Shown here: positions 34,356 to 42,943 of the stretch, piece by piece | How the letters are laid out: each line of letters starts with the position of its first letter | How positions within the stretch are numbered: position 1 is the first letter of the stretch | From: Aldehydirespirator sp965221215 | GTDB lineage: Bacteria > Actinomycetota > Acidimicrobiia > Acidimicrobiales > Aldehydirespiratoraceae | NCBI GenBank assembly: GCA_965221215.1 | Contig: OZ244872.1 | Span: 1,674,001-1,738,000 of the forward strand | DNA: 64,000 nt | Reading direction: 5' to 3' | The notes under the pieces: model-generated | Databases searched by the model: none | Told to the model about the DNA's origin: nothing | Seen by the model: only the letters and a program-made list of their open reading frames with translations | Made by a program: the position numbers and the translations under genes

Positions 34356-35561
34356 TCACACCGCATGGTGGACCTCCTCTAGGAAGCGGCTGACAGGATC
34401 GTGCATCAGCTCGTGCTCGAGCAGGAACCCGTCGTGACCCTCATCGCTGTCGAGCATCACCAGTCGGCAGTCCCCGCCACCGGCCCGGATCCCGTCGAGC
34501 AGCTCCTGCTGCTGGTGGGGCGGGTACAGGACATCGCTGCGAATCGACGCGGTGAGCGTCGGCACGCCGATGCGGCCCAGCGCGGCCGCGATGCCGCCGC
34601 GGCCCCGGCCGATGTCGTGCAGGTCCATCGACCGGTTGAGCACCACATAGCTGTTGGCGTCGAAGCGCCTCACCAGCTTCTGGCCGTGATGGTCGAGGTA
34701 CGACTCCATCTGGAAGCGGCCCCACTGGTCGAAGGCCGCTGCGGGATCGAACATCTGCCGCCCGAAGCGGCGCTCGAAGGACTGGCCGGACCGGTAGGTC
34801 ACCTGGGCGATCTGGCGGGCCACCGCCAGGCCCAGCCACGGTCCCTCGGGCTTGTCGTAGTAGTCGCCGCCGCACCAGGCGCCGTCGGTGGCGATGGCCA
34901 AGCGCTCCACCGCGCTCCAGGCGATCTGCAGGGCGCTGGCCGCGGCGCAGGTGGCCAGCGGCACGATCGAGCGCACCCTGGTGGGATACATGGCCACCCA
35001 CTCCAGCACCTGCATGCCGCCCATCGAGCCGCCAATCACGGAGAGCCAGCTCCCGACGCCGAGGTGGTCGGCCAGCGCAGCCTGGGTGCGCACCATGTCG
35101 CGGATCGTCACCACCGGAAAGCGAGGCCCGTAGCGGCACCCGGCTTCGGGGTCGAGGTCGGCGGGGCCGGTGGTGCCCTGGCAGCCGCCCAGCACGTTGC
35201 TGCACACCACGAAATAGCGGTCGGTGTCGATGGCCCGGCCGGGGCCGATCATCTCGGACCACCAGCCCCCGGTGGGATGGGCGCCGCCGCGGTCGCCGGC
35301 CGCATGCGAGTCGCCAGTGAGGGCGTGGCACACCAGCACGGCGTTGGAGGCCTGCGCGTCGAGCTCGCCCCAAGTCTCGTAGGCGAGGCGGACCTCGGCG
35401 AGGCGGCCGCCCCACTCCAGGGCGAAGGGGCGCCCATCGGCGATGGTCAGGAACCGGCGGTCGCCCGCGGGGTCGCCGGGCTGCCAGGCGCCGGTAACGG
35501 GCAGCCCGGCCGGGAAGCGGCCCCCGGGGCCGGCCGAGGAGATGTGAGAACCCGCGCTCAA
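34356..35561 (-). CDS. metX: homoserine O-acetyltransferase
   Basis: A 401-residue alpha/beta-hydrolase acyltransferase that activates homoserine for methionine synthesis. It has the nucleophile elbow GGSMGGMQ (about residue 172), acid SIRSDVLYPP and His in DSDEGHDGFLLE near the C-terminus, and the family blocks LAYETWGEL, HALTGDSHA and NVLGGCQGTTGP. TTG at 35561 fits the known N-terminus, and no better start lies upstream. Expression is probably switched by the SAM riboswitch about 120 bases upstream; the following gene uses its product. Confidence 0.95.
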   Translation of the reverse strand: MSAGSHISSAGPGGRFPAGLPVTGAWQPGDPAGDRRFLTIADGRPFALEWGGRLAEVRLAYETWGELDAQASNAVLVCHALTGDSHAAGDRGGAHPTGGWWSEMIGPGRAIDTDRYFVVCSNVLGGCQGTTGPADLDPEAGCRYGPRFPVVTIRDMVRTQAALADHLGVGSWLSVIGGSMGGMQVLEWVAMYPTRVRSIVPLATCAAASALQIAWSAVERLAIATDGAWCGGDYYDKPEGPWLGLAVARQIAQVTYRSGQSFERRFGRQMFDPAAAFDQWGRFQMESYLDHHGQKLVRRFDANSYVVLNRSMDLHDIGRGRGGIAAALGRIGVPTLTASIRSDVLYPPHQQQELLDGIRAGGGDCRLVMLDSDEGHDGFLLEHELMHDPVSRFLEEVHHAV

Positions 35562-35681
35562 CCTTGCTCGCTCCTTGTCCGCTCGGGCGCCGCCGCGGTG
35601 GCGAAGCGACGGCCGGCGACCGGAGGCGGATACTCAAGGGCCAGTGACCGCTTGGGACACTTGGTTGCGCCGGCCGATCCG

Positions 35682-35775
35682 ACGCCGCATCCCCGCCCGG
35701 AGGCGGGATGGCACCTTGGGTGTCCGTCCCAGGTTGCCGGGTCCGACCCGGAGGCCGAACCGCTCTTGATGGCGT
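35682..35775 (-). promoter_or_regulatory. SAM riboswitch (SAM-I/SAM-IV clan) in the metX leader
   Basis: On the minus strand: ATCAAGAG after a P1 strand ACGCC, the core CCGGCAACC, a P3-like hairpin (ACCTGGG with CCCAAGGT), AGGTGCCATCC, then a strong P4-like hairpin (CATCCCGCC-TCCG-GGCGGGGATG) and the closing GGCGT. The order and invariant bases GGCAACC...GGTGCCA are those of the SAM-I clan. High S-adenosylmethionine should turn off the metX operon. Boundaries are set by the P1 pairing and are approximate. Confidence 0.82.
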
Positions 35776-35816
35776 GACCCGCAGGGGTCGCCGGGCAGTC
35801 TAGACCGCTCCGAGCA

Positions 35817-37064
35817 TCAGTGCGCGTCTGCCTTCGCGGCCGCGCCGGCGTCGAAGTGGACCAGGTCGCCCAGGCGGGAGTCGTTGGAGAACATCTCCAC
35901 GATGGGCTCGTCGAGCTCGAGGCGGCGCTGGAGCCGCTTCACGTCGAGTTCCTCGTCCCACAGCGACAGGGTCACCACCACCCCGGACTCGCCGGCCCGG
36001 GCGGTGCGGCCGGCCCGGTGCAGGTAGGTCTTGTGATCCGAGGGCGGGTCGTACTGCACCACCACGTCCACATCGTCGACATGGATCCCCCGGGCGGCCA
36101 CGTCGGTGGCCACCAGCACCGGCAGTTCGCCGGCGATGAACTGCCGCAACGACTTCTCGCGGGCCGTCTGGCGCAGATCGCCGTGAATCGGCGCGGCGTC
36201 GACGCCCTCGCGGCGCAGGTCGCGGGCCAGGCGGTCGGCCGCCACCTTGGTGCGGGTGAACATCAGCGTGCGCCGCACCGGACCGGTAATAGCCGCGGCC
36301 ACCTTGACCTTGTCGAGCTTGTGGACGCCCACGAAACGGTGGACCATCTCGGCCACGGTGATCTCGCGGGGTGCCACCGAATGCATGGTGGGGTTGCTCT
36401 GATAGCGCCTGATCAGCGAGTCGACCGCGCCGTCGAGGGTGGCCGAGAACAGCAGGGTCTGGTGCCCGCTGTCGACGTTGCGCAGGATCCACTCGACTTG
36501 GGGCAGAAAGCCCATGTCGGCCATCCGGTCGGCCTCGTCCACCACCACGTGGCGCACCGCCCGCAGGCTCACCGCGCCCCGGTCGATCAGGTCGATCATC
36601 CGACCCGGCGTGGCCACCACCAGGTCGACGCCGGCGCGCAGTCGGGCGATCTGCTTCTCGATGGGCGCCCCGCCGTAGGTGGCCAGCACCCGGCGGCGCA
36701 CCGCTTCCGCGGGCGCAGCCAGTTCGTCGCAGATCTGGTTGGCTAGCTCCCGGGTGGGGGCCAGCACCAGGCCGGTGGGTGAGCCGGGCTTGGCCCGGGG
36801 CAGCCGCTGCAGCACCGGCAATCCAAAGGCGAGGGTCTTGCCCGAGCCGGTCTTGGCCTTGCCGCACACATCGCGCCCGGCCAGCGCGTCGGGGATGGTG
36901 AGCGCCTGGATGGGGAACGGAGCGGTGATCCCCCGAGATGTCAGCGCCGCCACGATCTCGTCGCAGAGCCCGAGGTCGACGAAGCTGCCCGCTGCGGTCG
37001 GGACCGGCGCGACCGCAGCGGTATCCAACCGACGGTCGTCTACTAGCGGATCAGAAAGGGTCAT
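35817..37064 (-). CDS. DEAD-box ATP-dependent RNA helicase
   Basis: A 415-residue helicase with the full motif set: Q motif region (ALTSRGITAPFPIQ), I AKTGSGKT, Ia PTRELANQ, Ib TPGR, II VVDEADRMADMGF (DEAD), III SAT, IV MFTRTK, V ATDVAARGIHV and VI HRAGRTARAG. It unwinds short RNA duplexes in ribosome assembly or mRNA turnover, as in RhlE/CsdA-type proteins; the C-terminal extension is short (about 35 residues). ATG at 37064 is the first start that precedes the Q motif. Divergent from the adenosine deaminase gene. Confidence 0.95.
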   Translation of the reverse strand: MTLSDPLVDDRRLDTAAVAPVPTAAGSFVDLGLCDEIVAALTSRGITAPFPIQALTIPDALAGRDVCGKAKTGSGKTLAFGLPVLQRLPRAKPGSPTGLVLAPTRELANQICDELAAPAEAVRRRVLATYGGAPIEKQIARLRAGVDLVVATPGRMIDLIDRGAVSLRAVRHVVVDEADRMADMGFLPQVEWILRNVDSGHQTLLFSATLDGAVDSLIRRYQSNPTMHSVAPREITVAEMVHRFVGVHKLDKVKVAAAITGPVRRTLMFTRTKVAADRLARDLRREGVDAAPIHGDLRQTAREKSLRQFIAGELPVLVATDVAARGIHVDDVDVVVQYDPPSDHKTYLHRAGRTARAGESGVVVTLSLWDEELDVKRLQRRLELDEPIVEMFSNDSRLGDLVHFDAGAAAKADAH

Positions 37065-37125
37065 CAGAACCGCAAGGCTAGCCTGAGGCATCCTGAATCC
37101 CGAGAACGCCCAGAGGTCGAGCTTG

Positions 37126-37205
37126 CGAGACCGTGGCCCGAGCGGCCCGTGAGCGCAGCGAACAAGAGCGGGAAAGACCCCGCCGCGACGCGACAGGCTC
37201 TCGCC
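37126..37205 (+). repeat. dispersed junction repeat, copy C
   Basis: About 80 bases matching the second half of copies A and B, from GAGACCGTGGCCCGAGCGG to GCGACAGGCTCTCGCC; the first half is degenerate. It overlaps the 5' end of the adenosine deaminase frame, so its encoded peptide (SAANKSGKDPAATR) is fused in frame to that protein if the GTG at 37149 is used. Confidence 0.75.
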
Positions 37206-38318
37206 GGATTGCGCTCGCCGACAGAGTTCGGGCCTCCCAATGTTGAGCGCATCCGCCGCGCCCCCAAGGTGGTGCTCCACGATCACCTCGACGGTGGGCT
37301 GCGCCCCGAGACCATCATCGAGTTGGCCGACGAGACCGGCTACCGCGGTCTGCCCACCACCGACCCGGCCGAGCTGTCGGCCTGGATGCAGCGGGGCGCC
37401 AACCGCAAGGACCTGACCCTGTATCTGGAGACGTTCGCCCACACCGTCGGGGTGATGCAGACCGGCGACGCCGTCGTGCGGGTGGCCCGCGAGTGCGCCG
37501 AGGACCTCGCCGCCGACGGGGTGGTCTACGCCGAGGTTCGATTCGCCCCCGAGCTGCACACTGAAGGGGGTCTCACCCTCGACGATGCCACCGAAGCGGT
37601 GCTCGAGGGCTTCGCACAGGGCAGCGCCGGAACCGGTTTGACCGTTCGGACGATCTGCAGCGCCATGCGCCACCTGCATCGCTCGGTGGAGGTGGCGCAG
37701 GCCGCGGTCCGCTGGAGGGACCAGGGGGTGGTGGCCTTCGACATCGCCGGACCCGAGGACGGGTATCCCCCCGACGACCACCTGGGGGCGTTCCAGTACT
37801 GCCACCGCGAGAACTTCCACATCACCATCCACGCCGGCGAGGCCTACGGTCCCCGCTCCATCTGGAAGGCGCTGCAGTTCTGCGGCGCCGAGCGCCTCGG
37901 CCACGGCATCCGCATCATCGAGGACATCGCCGCCGACGCCGCGGGCGACCGCACGCTGGGCCGGCTGGCCCACTACATCCGGGACCGCCGCATCCCGTTG
38001 GAGGTGTGCCCCACCTCCAACGTCAACACCGGGGTGTTCGCCTCGGTGGCGGAGCACCCAATCAACACGCTGGTCGAGCTGCGGTTCCGGGTGACCGTCA
38101 ACACCGACAACCGGCTGATGTCGAACGTGTCGATGACCTCGGAGATGGCGGCCCTCGTGGAGGCGTTCGGATACGACTGGGCCCGGCTGCGATGGCTGAC
38201 GGTCAACGCCATGAAGTCGAGCTTCCTGCCCTTCCGAGAGCGGCTCAAGATTATCGAGGGTGTCATCAAGCCTGGCTATGCTCCGCTCGAAGCGGCCCAG
38301 AGCGAGCCGCCCGCCTGA
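37149..38318 (+). CDS. add: adenosine deaminase
   Basis: A 389-residue zinc metalloenzyme converting adenosine to inosine in purine salvage. Zinc and catalytic motifs: HDHLDGGLRPETI (HxH), HAGEAYGPRSIWKAL (His and catalytic Glu), ERLGHGIRI (His) and VNTDNRLMSN (Asp). Length without the leader fits the family. The start is uncertain: GTG at 37149 makes a protein whose first 20 or so residues come from the dispersed repeat, whereas TTG at 37209 starts after the repeat, still 20 residues before RRAPKVVLHDH. Neither has a convincing ribosome site. Confidence 0.94.
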   Translation: MSAANKSGKDPAATRQALAGLRSPTEFGPPNVERIRRAPKVVLHDHLDGGLRPETIIELADETGYRGLPTTDPAELSAWMQRGANRKDLTLYLETFAHTVGVMQTGDAVVRVARECAEDLAADGVVYAEVRFAPELHTEGGLTLDDATEAVLEGFAQGSAGTGLTVRTICSAMRHLHRSVEVAQAAVRWRDQGVVAFDIAGPEDGYPPDDHLGAFQYCHRENFHITIHAGEAYGPRSIWKALQFCGAERLGHGIRIIEDIAADAAGDRTLGRLAHYIRDRRIPLEVCPTSNVNTGVFASVAEHPINTLVELRFRVTVNTDNRLMSNVSMTSEMAALVEAFGYDWARLRWLTVNAMKSSFLPFRERLKIIEGVIKPGYAPLEAAQSEPPA

Positions 38319-38352
38319 ATCCGATCAGTGTCAAGTTCTGAGGAGACTCCCC

Positions 38353-41300
38353 ATGACCCTGCCTAGAGACCGAGCGGTTGGACGAGCGAATCCGGCTCCT
38401 GCGGGCCGGTCCGTGACCCCGGTCTGGCCCCGAGTTGCGCTAGTCCTTGCGTTGGCGGCCTCGCTGCTGGCCGCGGCACCGGCGGCAGTCACCGCCCAGA
38501 CCGCGCCAGACAACGCCAACTACCACCAGCCCGCCATCGACGCCCTATCCGGCCTCGACGATGTGGACGTGTTCTCGGGCACCGGATGCGGCCACGACAA
38601 CGACAACCGCGACGGCGACAGCCTTTGCGCCGACGAGCCGCTGCCCCGCTGGGAGATGGCTGTCTGGCTGGCGAGGGTGACCCAGCGCAGCAATCCGCCC
38701 GCCACCATGACCCGCTACAGCGACGTGGACTCCGGCCAGTGGTGGGCCCCCCACGCTGAGCGTCTGGCGCTGCTGGGGATCGACCGGGGCTGCGGCACCC
38801 GTCCGCTGCGGTTCTGCGCCGACGACGCGGTCGACCGGGCCGAGGCGGCCGGGCTGCTGGCTAGAGCGTTCGGCCTGCCCGCCGCCGAGGCCGCGGGGTT
38901 CGACGACGTATCCGCCGACCACGCCGCCGCGGCCGACATCGACCGGCTCGCGGCGGCGAGGGTGACGGCAGGATGCGACACCGATCCGTCCCGCTACTGC
39001 CCGCACGATCAGGTCACCCGGGGTGAGATGGCCACCTTCCTGGCCCGAGCGGCCGGCCTCATCGCTCCGGCCCCGCCGGTGGAGCCCGCCTATGTGCCCG
39101 CCGCCGACGACACGCTGCTGCCCGTCGATCCGGCGGTGACCATCGGAACCCTCGACAACGGCCTCACCTACTACCTGCGCCACAACGACGATCCGGGCGG
39201 GAGCCTCGACGTGCGGCTCCTCGTCGATGTCGGATCGGTCGACGAGAACGACCGCGAGGCCGGCATCGGGCACTTCGTCGAGCACATGCTGTTCAACGGA
39301 ACCGAGGACTACCCCGGCAACTCCATACTGGAGGCGCTGCGGGAGATCGGCGTGGAACTGGGACCCGACGCCGGCGCCCACGTGGGCCACGATGAGACCG
39401 TCTATCAGGCGCAGGTCCGCACCGATGATCCGGCCAGCGTGGCCCGAGTGTTCCATGCCCTGGCGCAGATGGCCGGCTCGGCCACCTTCGAAGCTGAAGC
39501 AGTCGAGTCCGAGCGCGGCGTCGTCCTCGACGAGATGCGTCTCGCGGTGGCCAGCGTCGGAGGCGTCATCGGACGCGAGTTCGACCGGATCTACACCCGT
39601 GGCACCCCCTATGCGGGGCGCGACCCGATCGGCAGGATCCGCATCGTGAACACCCTCACTCCCAAGAAGCTGCGGGCCTTCTACGAGAAGTGGTACGTCC
39701 CCTCCAACCTGGCCGTGGTGGCCGTGGGCGACATGGACGTCGAGGACCTCGAAGCCCTGGTGGAGGATCACTTCGGGCCGCTGCCGGCCGGCGACGAGCA
39801 CCGTCCGCCCAAAGCAGTCGTCGTCCCCGATCCGGAGTCCTCCTCCCATGTAGTGACCGACCCGCGGCAGGCCTTCTCCTACATCTCCCTCGACATTCCC
39901 ATCGCCGCCCACAACCTGGCCACCGTCGGCGGGGACCGGCTCTCAACCATGGAGACCCTCATCGAGCTGATGCTCCAGAACCGGCTCGACGACGCCTACC
40001 AGCGGGGCGAGCTGAGCCAGGTCGACCCTCCGAGCTTCATCTCCTTCACCTACAACCGCGGGCTGCGCTACTACGGCACCAACTGGCGGGGCGACAACCT
40101 CGACACCGCCTCGACCGACTACCTCGCCGTTCTGCTGACCGCACAGGAGCACGGCTTCACCGCCGGAGACCTCCAACGCGCCGCCAGCCAGCTCCAGACC
40201 TCTCTCGACTTCTGGCTGAACAGCGCGGCCACCACCCAGGACGCGCAGTGGGCCGGGCTCTACCAGGCTCACTTCTTCTACGGCGCCGACATCAGCGCGG
40301 TCGCCGCCGCGGTGGCGCGGACCGAGGCGCTGCTGGCCGAGATGACCCCCGCCGAGCTCACCGACCACTACCGCTGGCAGATGCACCGGGGCGGGCTGCT
40401 GGCCATCGCGGTCGGACCCGACCCCTCCAGCGTGCCCACGGTGGCCGATCTCGATGCCGCCTGGGCCACAGCCGCGCCCGGACCGCCGCCGCCCGAGGAG
40501 GTCGCCGTCACCGGGCTCATGGCCGCACCCGACCCGGTGGACCCGATCTCTGAAGGGTCTGTCGACCTGCTTCCCGATGCCTACCAATGGGAGTTCGCCA
40601 ACGGGGCTCGGGTGATCTTCGCGCCCTCCGACATCGCCGCGGGCGTGGTCCAGATGCGCACCCAGTCGCTGGGAGGCTGGTCGGTGCTGGAGCCCGGTGA
40701 TTGGGCCCTTTCGCGCATAGCGCTGGACGCGATAGGGGGCAGCGGCCTCGGCGAGCTGTCGCGGGCGGAGCTGAGCCGCTTCCTCGAGGATCGGGCCGTG
40801 GGGGTCGACCCGTACATCGGCGAGACAACCGAGGGCTTCAGCGCGGGAGCCAGCCCCGACGACGCCGAGACCATGTTCGCGCTCATGCACCTGATGGTGA
40901 CCGCGCCCCGGGTGGACGACCGGGCCTACGCCGATGCCATCAACACCGCCGAGGAGCGGCTGGCACTGGTCGGCAGCGATCCCGGCTGGCAGGCCGCGGC
41001 CGCCTACTGGGAGGCCCGCTTCGGCGACGTCTGGCATCGGATCGCGGCCAGCGCCGACGAGATCGCCGCGCTCACCCCGCAGCGCCTGCTGTCGCTGTAC
41101 CAGAGCCGCCTGGGCTCGGTCGACGACATGGTGGTGGCCGTCGTCGGAGACATCGAGGCTTCGGTCGTCGAGGATCTGGCCCGCCGCTACATCGGCACCC
41201 TTCCCGCGGGCGAGCCCGACAGCTACGTCAACCGTCGCCGGCCCATGCCGACCGACGTGGTGCAAAGGGAGGTCAGGCTCACCGAGGCGGAGAGCGCGGT

Positions 41301-41805
41301 CCTGGTCATCTACCAGGAGGCCGCCCTGGAGGCGACCCCGCTCAGGTCGGTCGCCGCCGATGTGCTGTCGTCCGCCCTCAGCGAGCGCGTCTTCCTGACC
41401 ATCCGCGAGGATCTGGGGGCCTCCTATTCGGCCGGCGCGCAGATCGACGTCGGCGTCCTTCCCGAGCACGTCATCGATTCGGCGGTGTTCGCCACCCTAG
41501 ATCCGGCCCGCTTCGACGAGGTCCACGCCAAGCTCCTGGAGATACTCGCCGATGTGGCCGCCAACGGGCTCACTGACGCCGAGTACGCCCAGGCGGTGGC
41601 CGTGAGCGCCGCCGACTACGCGGTGGCGAACAACGGTCACCTGCTGGCCGCCCTGCTGTCGGCGCGCCTCGTCGGTGACGAGAACGTCTTGACGCAGGCG
41701 CGCCGAGCCGAGGAACTGGCTCGCCTGACGCCGGGGGACGTGCAGGCTCTGGCCGCCGCGCTCTACGGCGAGGGCGGCCGAATCGAGATAATCCGCAGGC
41801 CGTGA
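38353..41805 (+). CDS. secreted M16-family zinc peptidase with N-terminal SLH-like repeats
   Basis: An 1150-residue protein. A signal peptide occupies about residues 1-48 (hydrophobic VALVLALAASLLAAAP, then AVTAQ). Residues about 55-235 hold repeats of the actinobacterial SLH-like type: YSDVDSGQWWAPHAERL, GIDRGCG, RFCADDAVDRAEAAGLLAR, then the parallel CPHDQVTRGEMATFLARAAG. Next are two M16 halves: the first has the inverted zinc motif HFVEH (about residue 307) and the distal Glu region ERGVVLDEM; the second (from about 730) lacks HxxEH, as expected for the inactive partner. It should degrade peptides outside the cell while held to the wall. ATG at 38353 has AGGAG seven bases upstream. Confidence 0.93.
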   Translation: MTLPRDRAVGRANPAPAGRSVTPVWPRVALVLALAASLLAAAPAAVTAQTAPDNANYHQPAIDALSGLDDVDVFSGTGCGHDNDNRDGDSLCADEPLPRWEMAVWLARVTQRSNPPATMTRYSDVDSGQWWAPHAERLALLGIDRGCGTRPLRFCADDAVDRAEAAGLLARAFGLPAAEAAGFDDVSADHAAAADIDRLAAARVTAGCDTDPSRYCPHDQVTRGEMATFLARAAGLIAPAPPVEPAYVPAADDTLLPVDPAVTIGTLDNGLTYYLRHNDDPGGSLDVRLLVDVGSVDENDREAGIGHFVEHMLFNGTEDYPGNSILEALREIGVELGPDAGAHVGHDETVYQAQVRTDDPASVARVFHALAQMAGSATFEAEAVESERGVVLDEMRLAVASVGGVIGREFDRIYTRGTPYAGRDPIGRIRIVNTLTPKKLRAFYEKWYVPSNLAVVAVGDMDVEDLEALVEDHFGPLPAGDEHRPPKAVVVPDPESSSHVVTDPRQAFSYISLDIPIAAHNLATVGGDRLSTMETLIELMLQNRLDDAYQRGELSQVDPPSFISFTYNRGLRYYGTNWRGDNLDTASTDYLAVLLTAQEHGFTAGDLQRAASQLQTSLDFWLNSAATTQDAQWAGLYQAHFFYGADISAVAAAVARTEALLAEMTPAELTDHYRWQMHRGGLLAIAVGPDPSSVPTVADLDAAWATAAPGPPPPEEVAVTGLMAAPDPVDPISEGSVDLLPDAYQWEFANGARVIFAPSDIAAGVVQMRTQSLGGWSVLEPGDWALSRIALDAIGGSGLGELSRAELSRFLEDRAVGVDPYIGETTEGFSAGASPDDAETMFALMHLMVTAPRVDDRAYADAINTAEERLALVGSDPGWQAAAAYWEARFGDVWHRIAASADEIAALTPQRLLSLYQSRLGSVDDMVVAVVGDIEASVVEDLARRYIGTLPAGEPDSYVNRRRPMPTDVVQREVRLTEAESAVLVIYQEAALEATPLRSVAADVLSSALSERVFLTIREDLGASYSAGAQIDVGVLPEHVIDSAVFATLDPARFDEVHAKLLEILADVAANGLTDAEYAQAVAVSAADYAVANNGHLLAALLSARLVGDENVLTQARRAEELARLTPGDVQALAAALYGEGGRIEIIRRP

Positions 41806-41849
41806 CCGGGATCCGCCGTTCGGCGGTGCCAGCCATCGCCGGCGCAGCG

Positions 41850-41975
41850 TTAGAGGCCGAGCGAATAGGTGAGCGATTCCGGCCCATACGGGCGAGGCCG
41901 TGGCCCGAGCGGCCCGTGAGCGCAGCGAACAAGAGCGGGAATGACCCCGCTGCGACGCGACCGGCTCTCACCTAT
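41850..41975 (+). repeat. dispersed junction repeat, long copy B
   Basis: About 126 bases from TTAGAGGCCGAGCG to CCGGCTCTCACCTATTTTCG, nearly identical to the complement of 29809-29922. It lies in the 196-base gap between the M16 peptidase and hydroxyacid dehydrogenase genes and is oriented with both. Confidence 0.82.
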
Positions 41976-42005
41976 TTTCGCGCCCTCTTCGGGAGCGGCT
42001 GTTGA
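41916..42005 (+). other. repeat-encoded mini-ORF coupled to the hydroxyacid dehydrogenase
   Basis: A GTG-started frame of 29 codons plus stop inside repeat copy B (start SAANKSGNDPAATR). Its TGA at 42003-42005 overlaps the next gene's TTG start at 42002 as TTGA, the same four-base geometry seen at other junctions in this window. Translation is not proven. Confidence 0.4.
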
Positions 42006-42922
42006 GCCGGCTCGTTGCGGTGGCGCCCGACACTCGGCCGGTGATGCACGAGGCTTTCGCGGCCGCGGTTCGCGACGCGGGCGCAGAACTGGGCGGCCTC
42101 AGCGAGGCTCAGGGGTTGATCTGGGCCGACCCCTTCGCGGCCGGGCTGTATCCCGAGGTGATCTCGGCGGCTCCTGCGGTGCAGTGGGTGCAGCTCCCCT
42201 ATGCGGGGGTGGAGCCGTTCGCGGACTATCTCGATCCCGGCCTGACGTGGACCTGCGCCAAGGGCGTGTACGCCGAGCCGGTGGCGGAATGGGTGATGGC
42301 CGCGCTGTTGATGGGGCTGCGGGACTTCCACCTGTTCGCGGCGGCCGATTCGTGGTGCGCGGAGTCGGGCCGCAACCTGCTCGGAGCCCGGATCACGGTG
42401 CTGGGCGGGGGCGGCATCACCCGCTCGCTGATCCGCCTGCTGGCCCCGTGGGGCTGTGAGGTAACGGTGGTGCGGCGCTCCGGCGAGCCCGTCGAGGCTG
42501 CGGCCCGCACCCTGACGCTGGCCGACGTGCATGAAGCGGTGGCGGGCGCCGACGCGGTGGTGGTGGCTCTGGCGCTGACCGACGAGACCCGCCATGTGGT
42601 GAACGCAGCCCTGCTGGAGTCGATGGGGCCGCAGGGCTGGCTGGTGAACGCGGCCCGCGGCGGCCATGTCGATCACGCCGCGCTGGGCGCGGCGCTGCGG
42701 GCTCAGACCATTGCGGGGGCGGTGCTGGATGTGACCGATCCCGAGCCGCTGCCCGACAGCTCGGAGCTGTGGCGGCTGCCGAACTGCGTGATCACGCCCC
42801 ACATCGGCAACACCCGCGAGATGGGCCTGCCGCTGATCGCCAACCGGGTGCGCGAGAACGTGCGCCGCTGGCTGGCCGGCGAGGATCTCCTCGGTTTAGT
42901 AGACGTATCGCTCGGCTACTGA
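42002..42922 (+). CDS. D-isomer-specific 2-hydroxyacid dehydrogenase
   Basis: A 306-residue NAD-dependent dehydrogenase of the D-2-hydroxyacid family. The cofactor loop is VLGGGGITRSLIRLL (about residues 131-145). The catalytic Arg is in NAARGGHVDH, the Glu in DVTDPEPLP and the His in ITPHIGNT. Substrate cannot be told. TTG at 42002 is preceded by GGGAG and overlaps the stop of a repeat-encoded mini-ORF. It is convergent with the inositol operon and may not belong to it. Confidence 0.92.
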   Translation: MSRLVAVAPDTRPVMHEAFAAAVRDAGAELGGLSEAQGLIWADPFAAGLYPEVISAAPAVQWVQLPYAGVEPFADYLDPGLTWTCAKGVYAEPVAEWVMAALLMGLRDFHLFAAADSWCAESGRNLLGARITVLGGGGITRSLIRLLAPWGCEVTVVRRSGEPVEAAARTLTLADVHEAVAGADAVVVALALTDETRHVVNAALLESMGPQGWLVNAARGGHVDHAALGAALRAQTIAGAVLDVTDPEPLPDSSELWRLPNCVITPHIGNTREMGLPLIANRVRENVRRWLAGEDLLGLVDVSLGY

Positions 42923-42943
42923 CCAGCGACCAGCTCGCCGGCT

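Noticed and set aside
37065..38057. N-terminal extension of the helicase frame across the adenosine deaminase gene
   Set aside because: The extension is antisense to a well-conserved gene and lacks domains; the helicase begins at the ATG at 37064.
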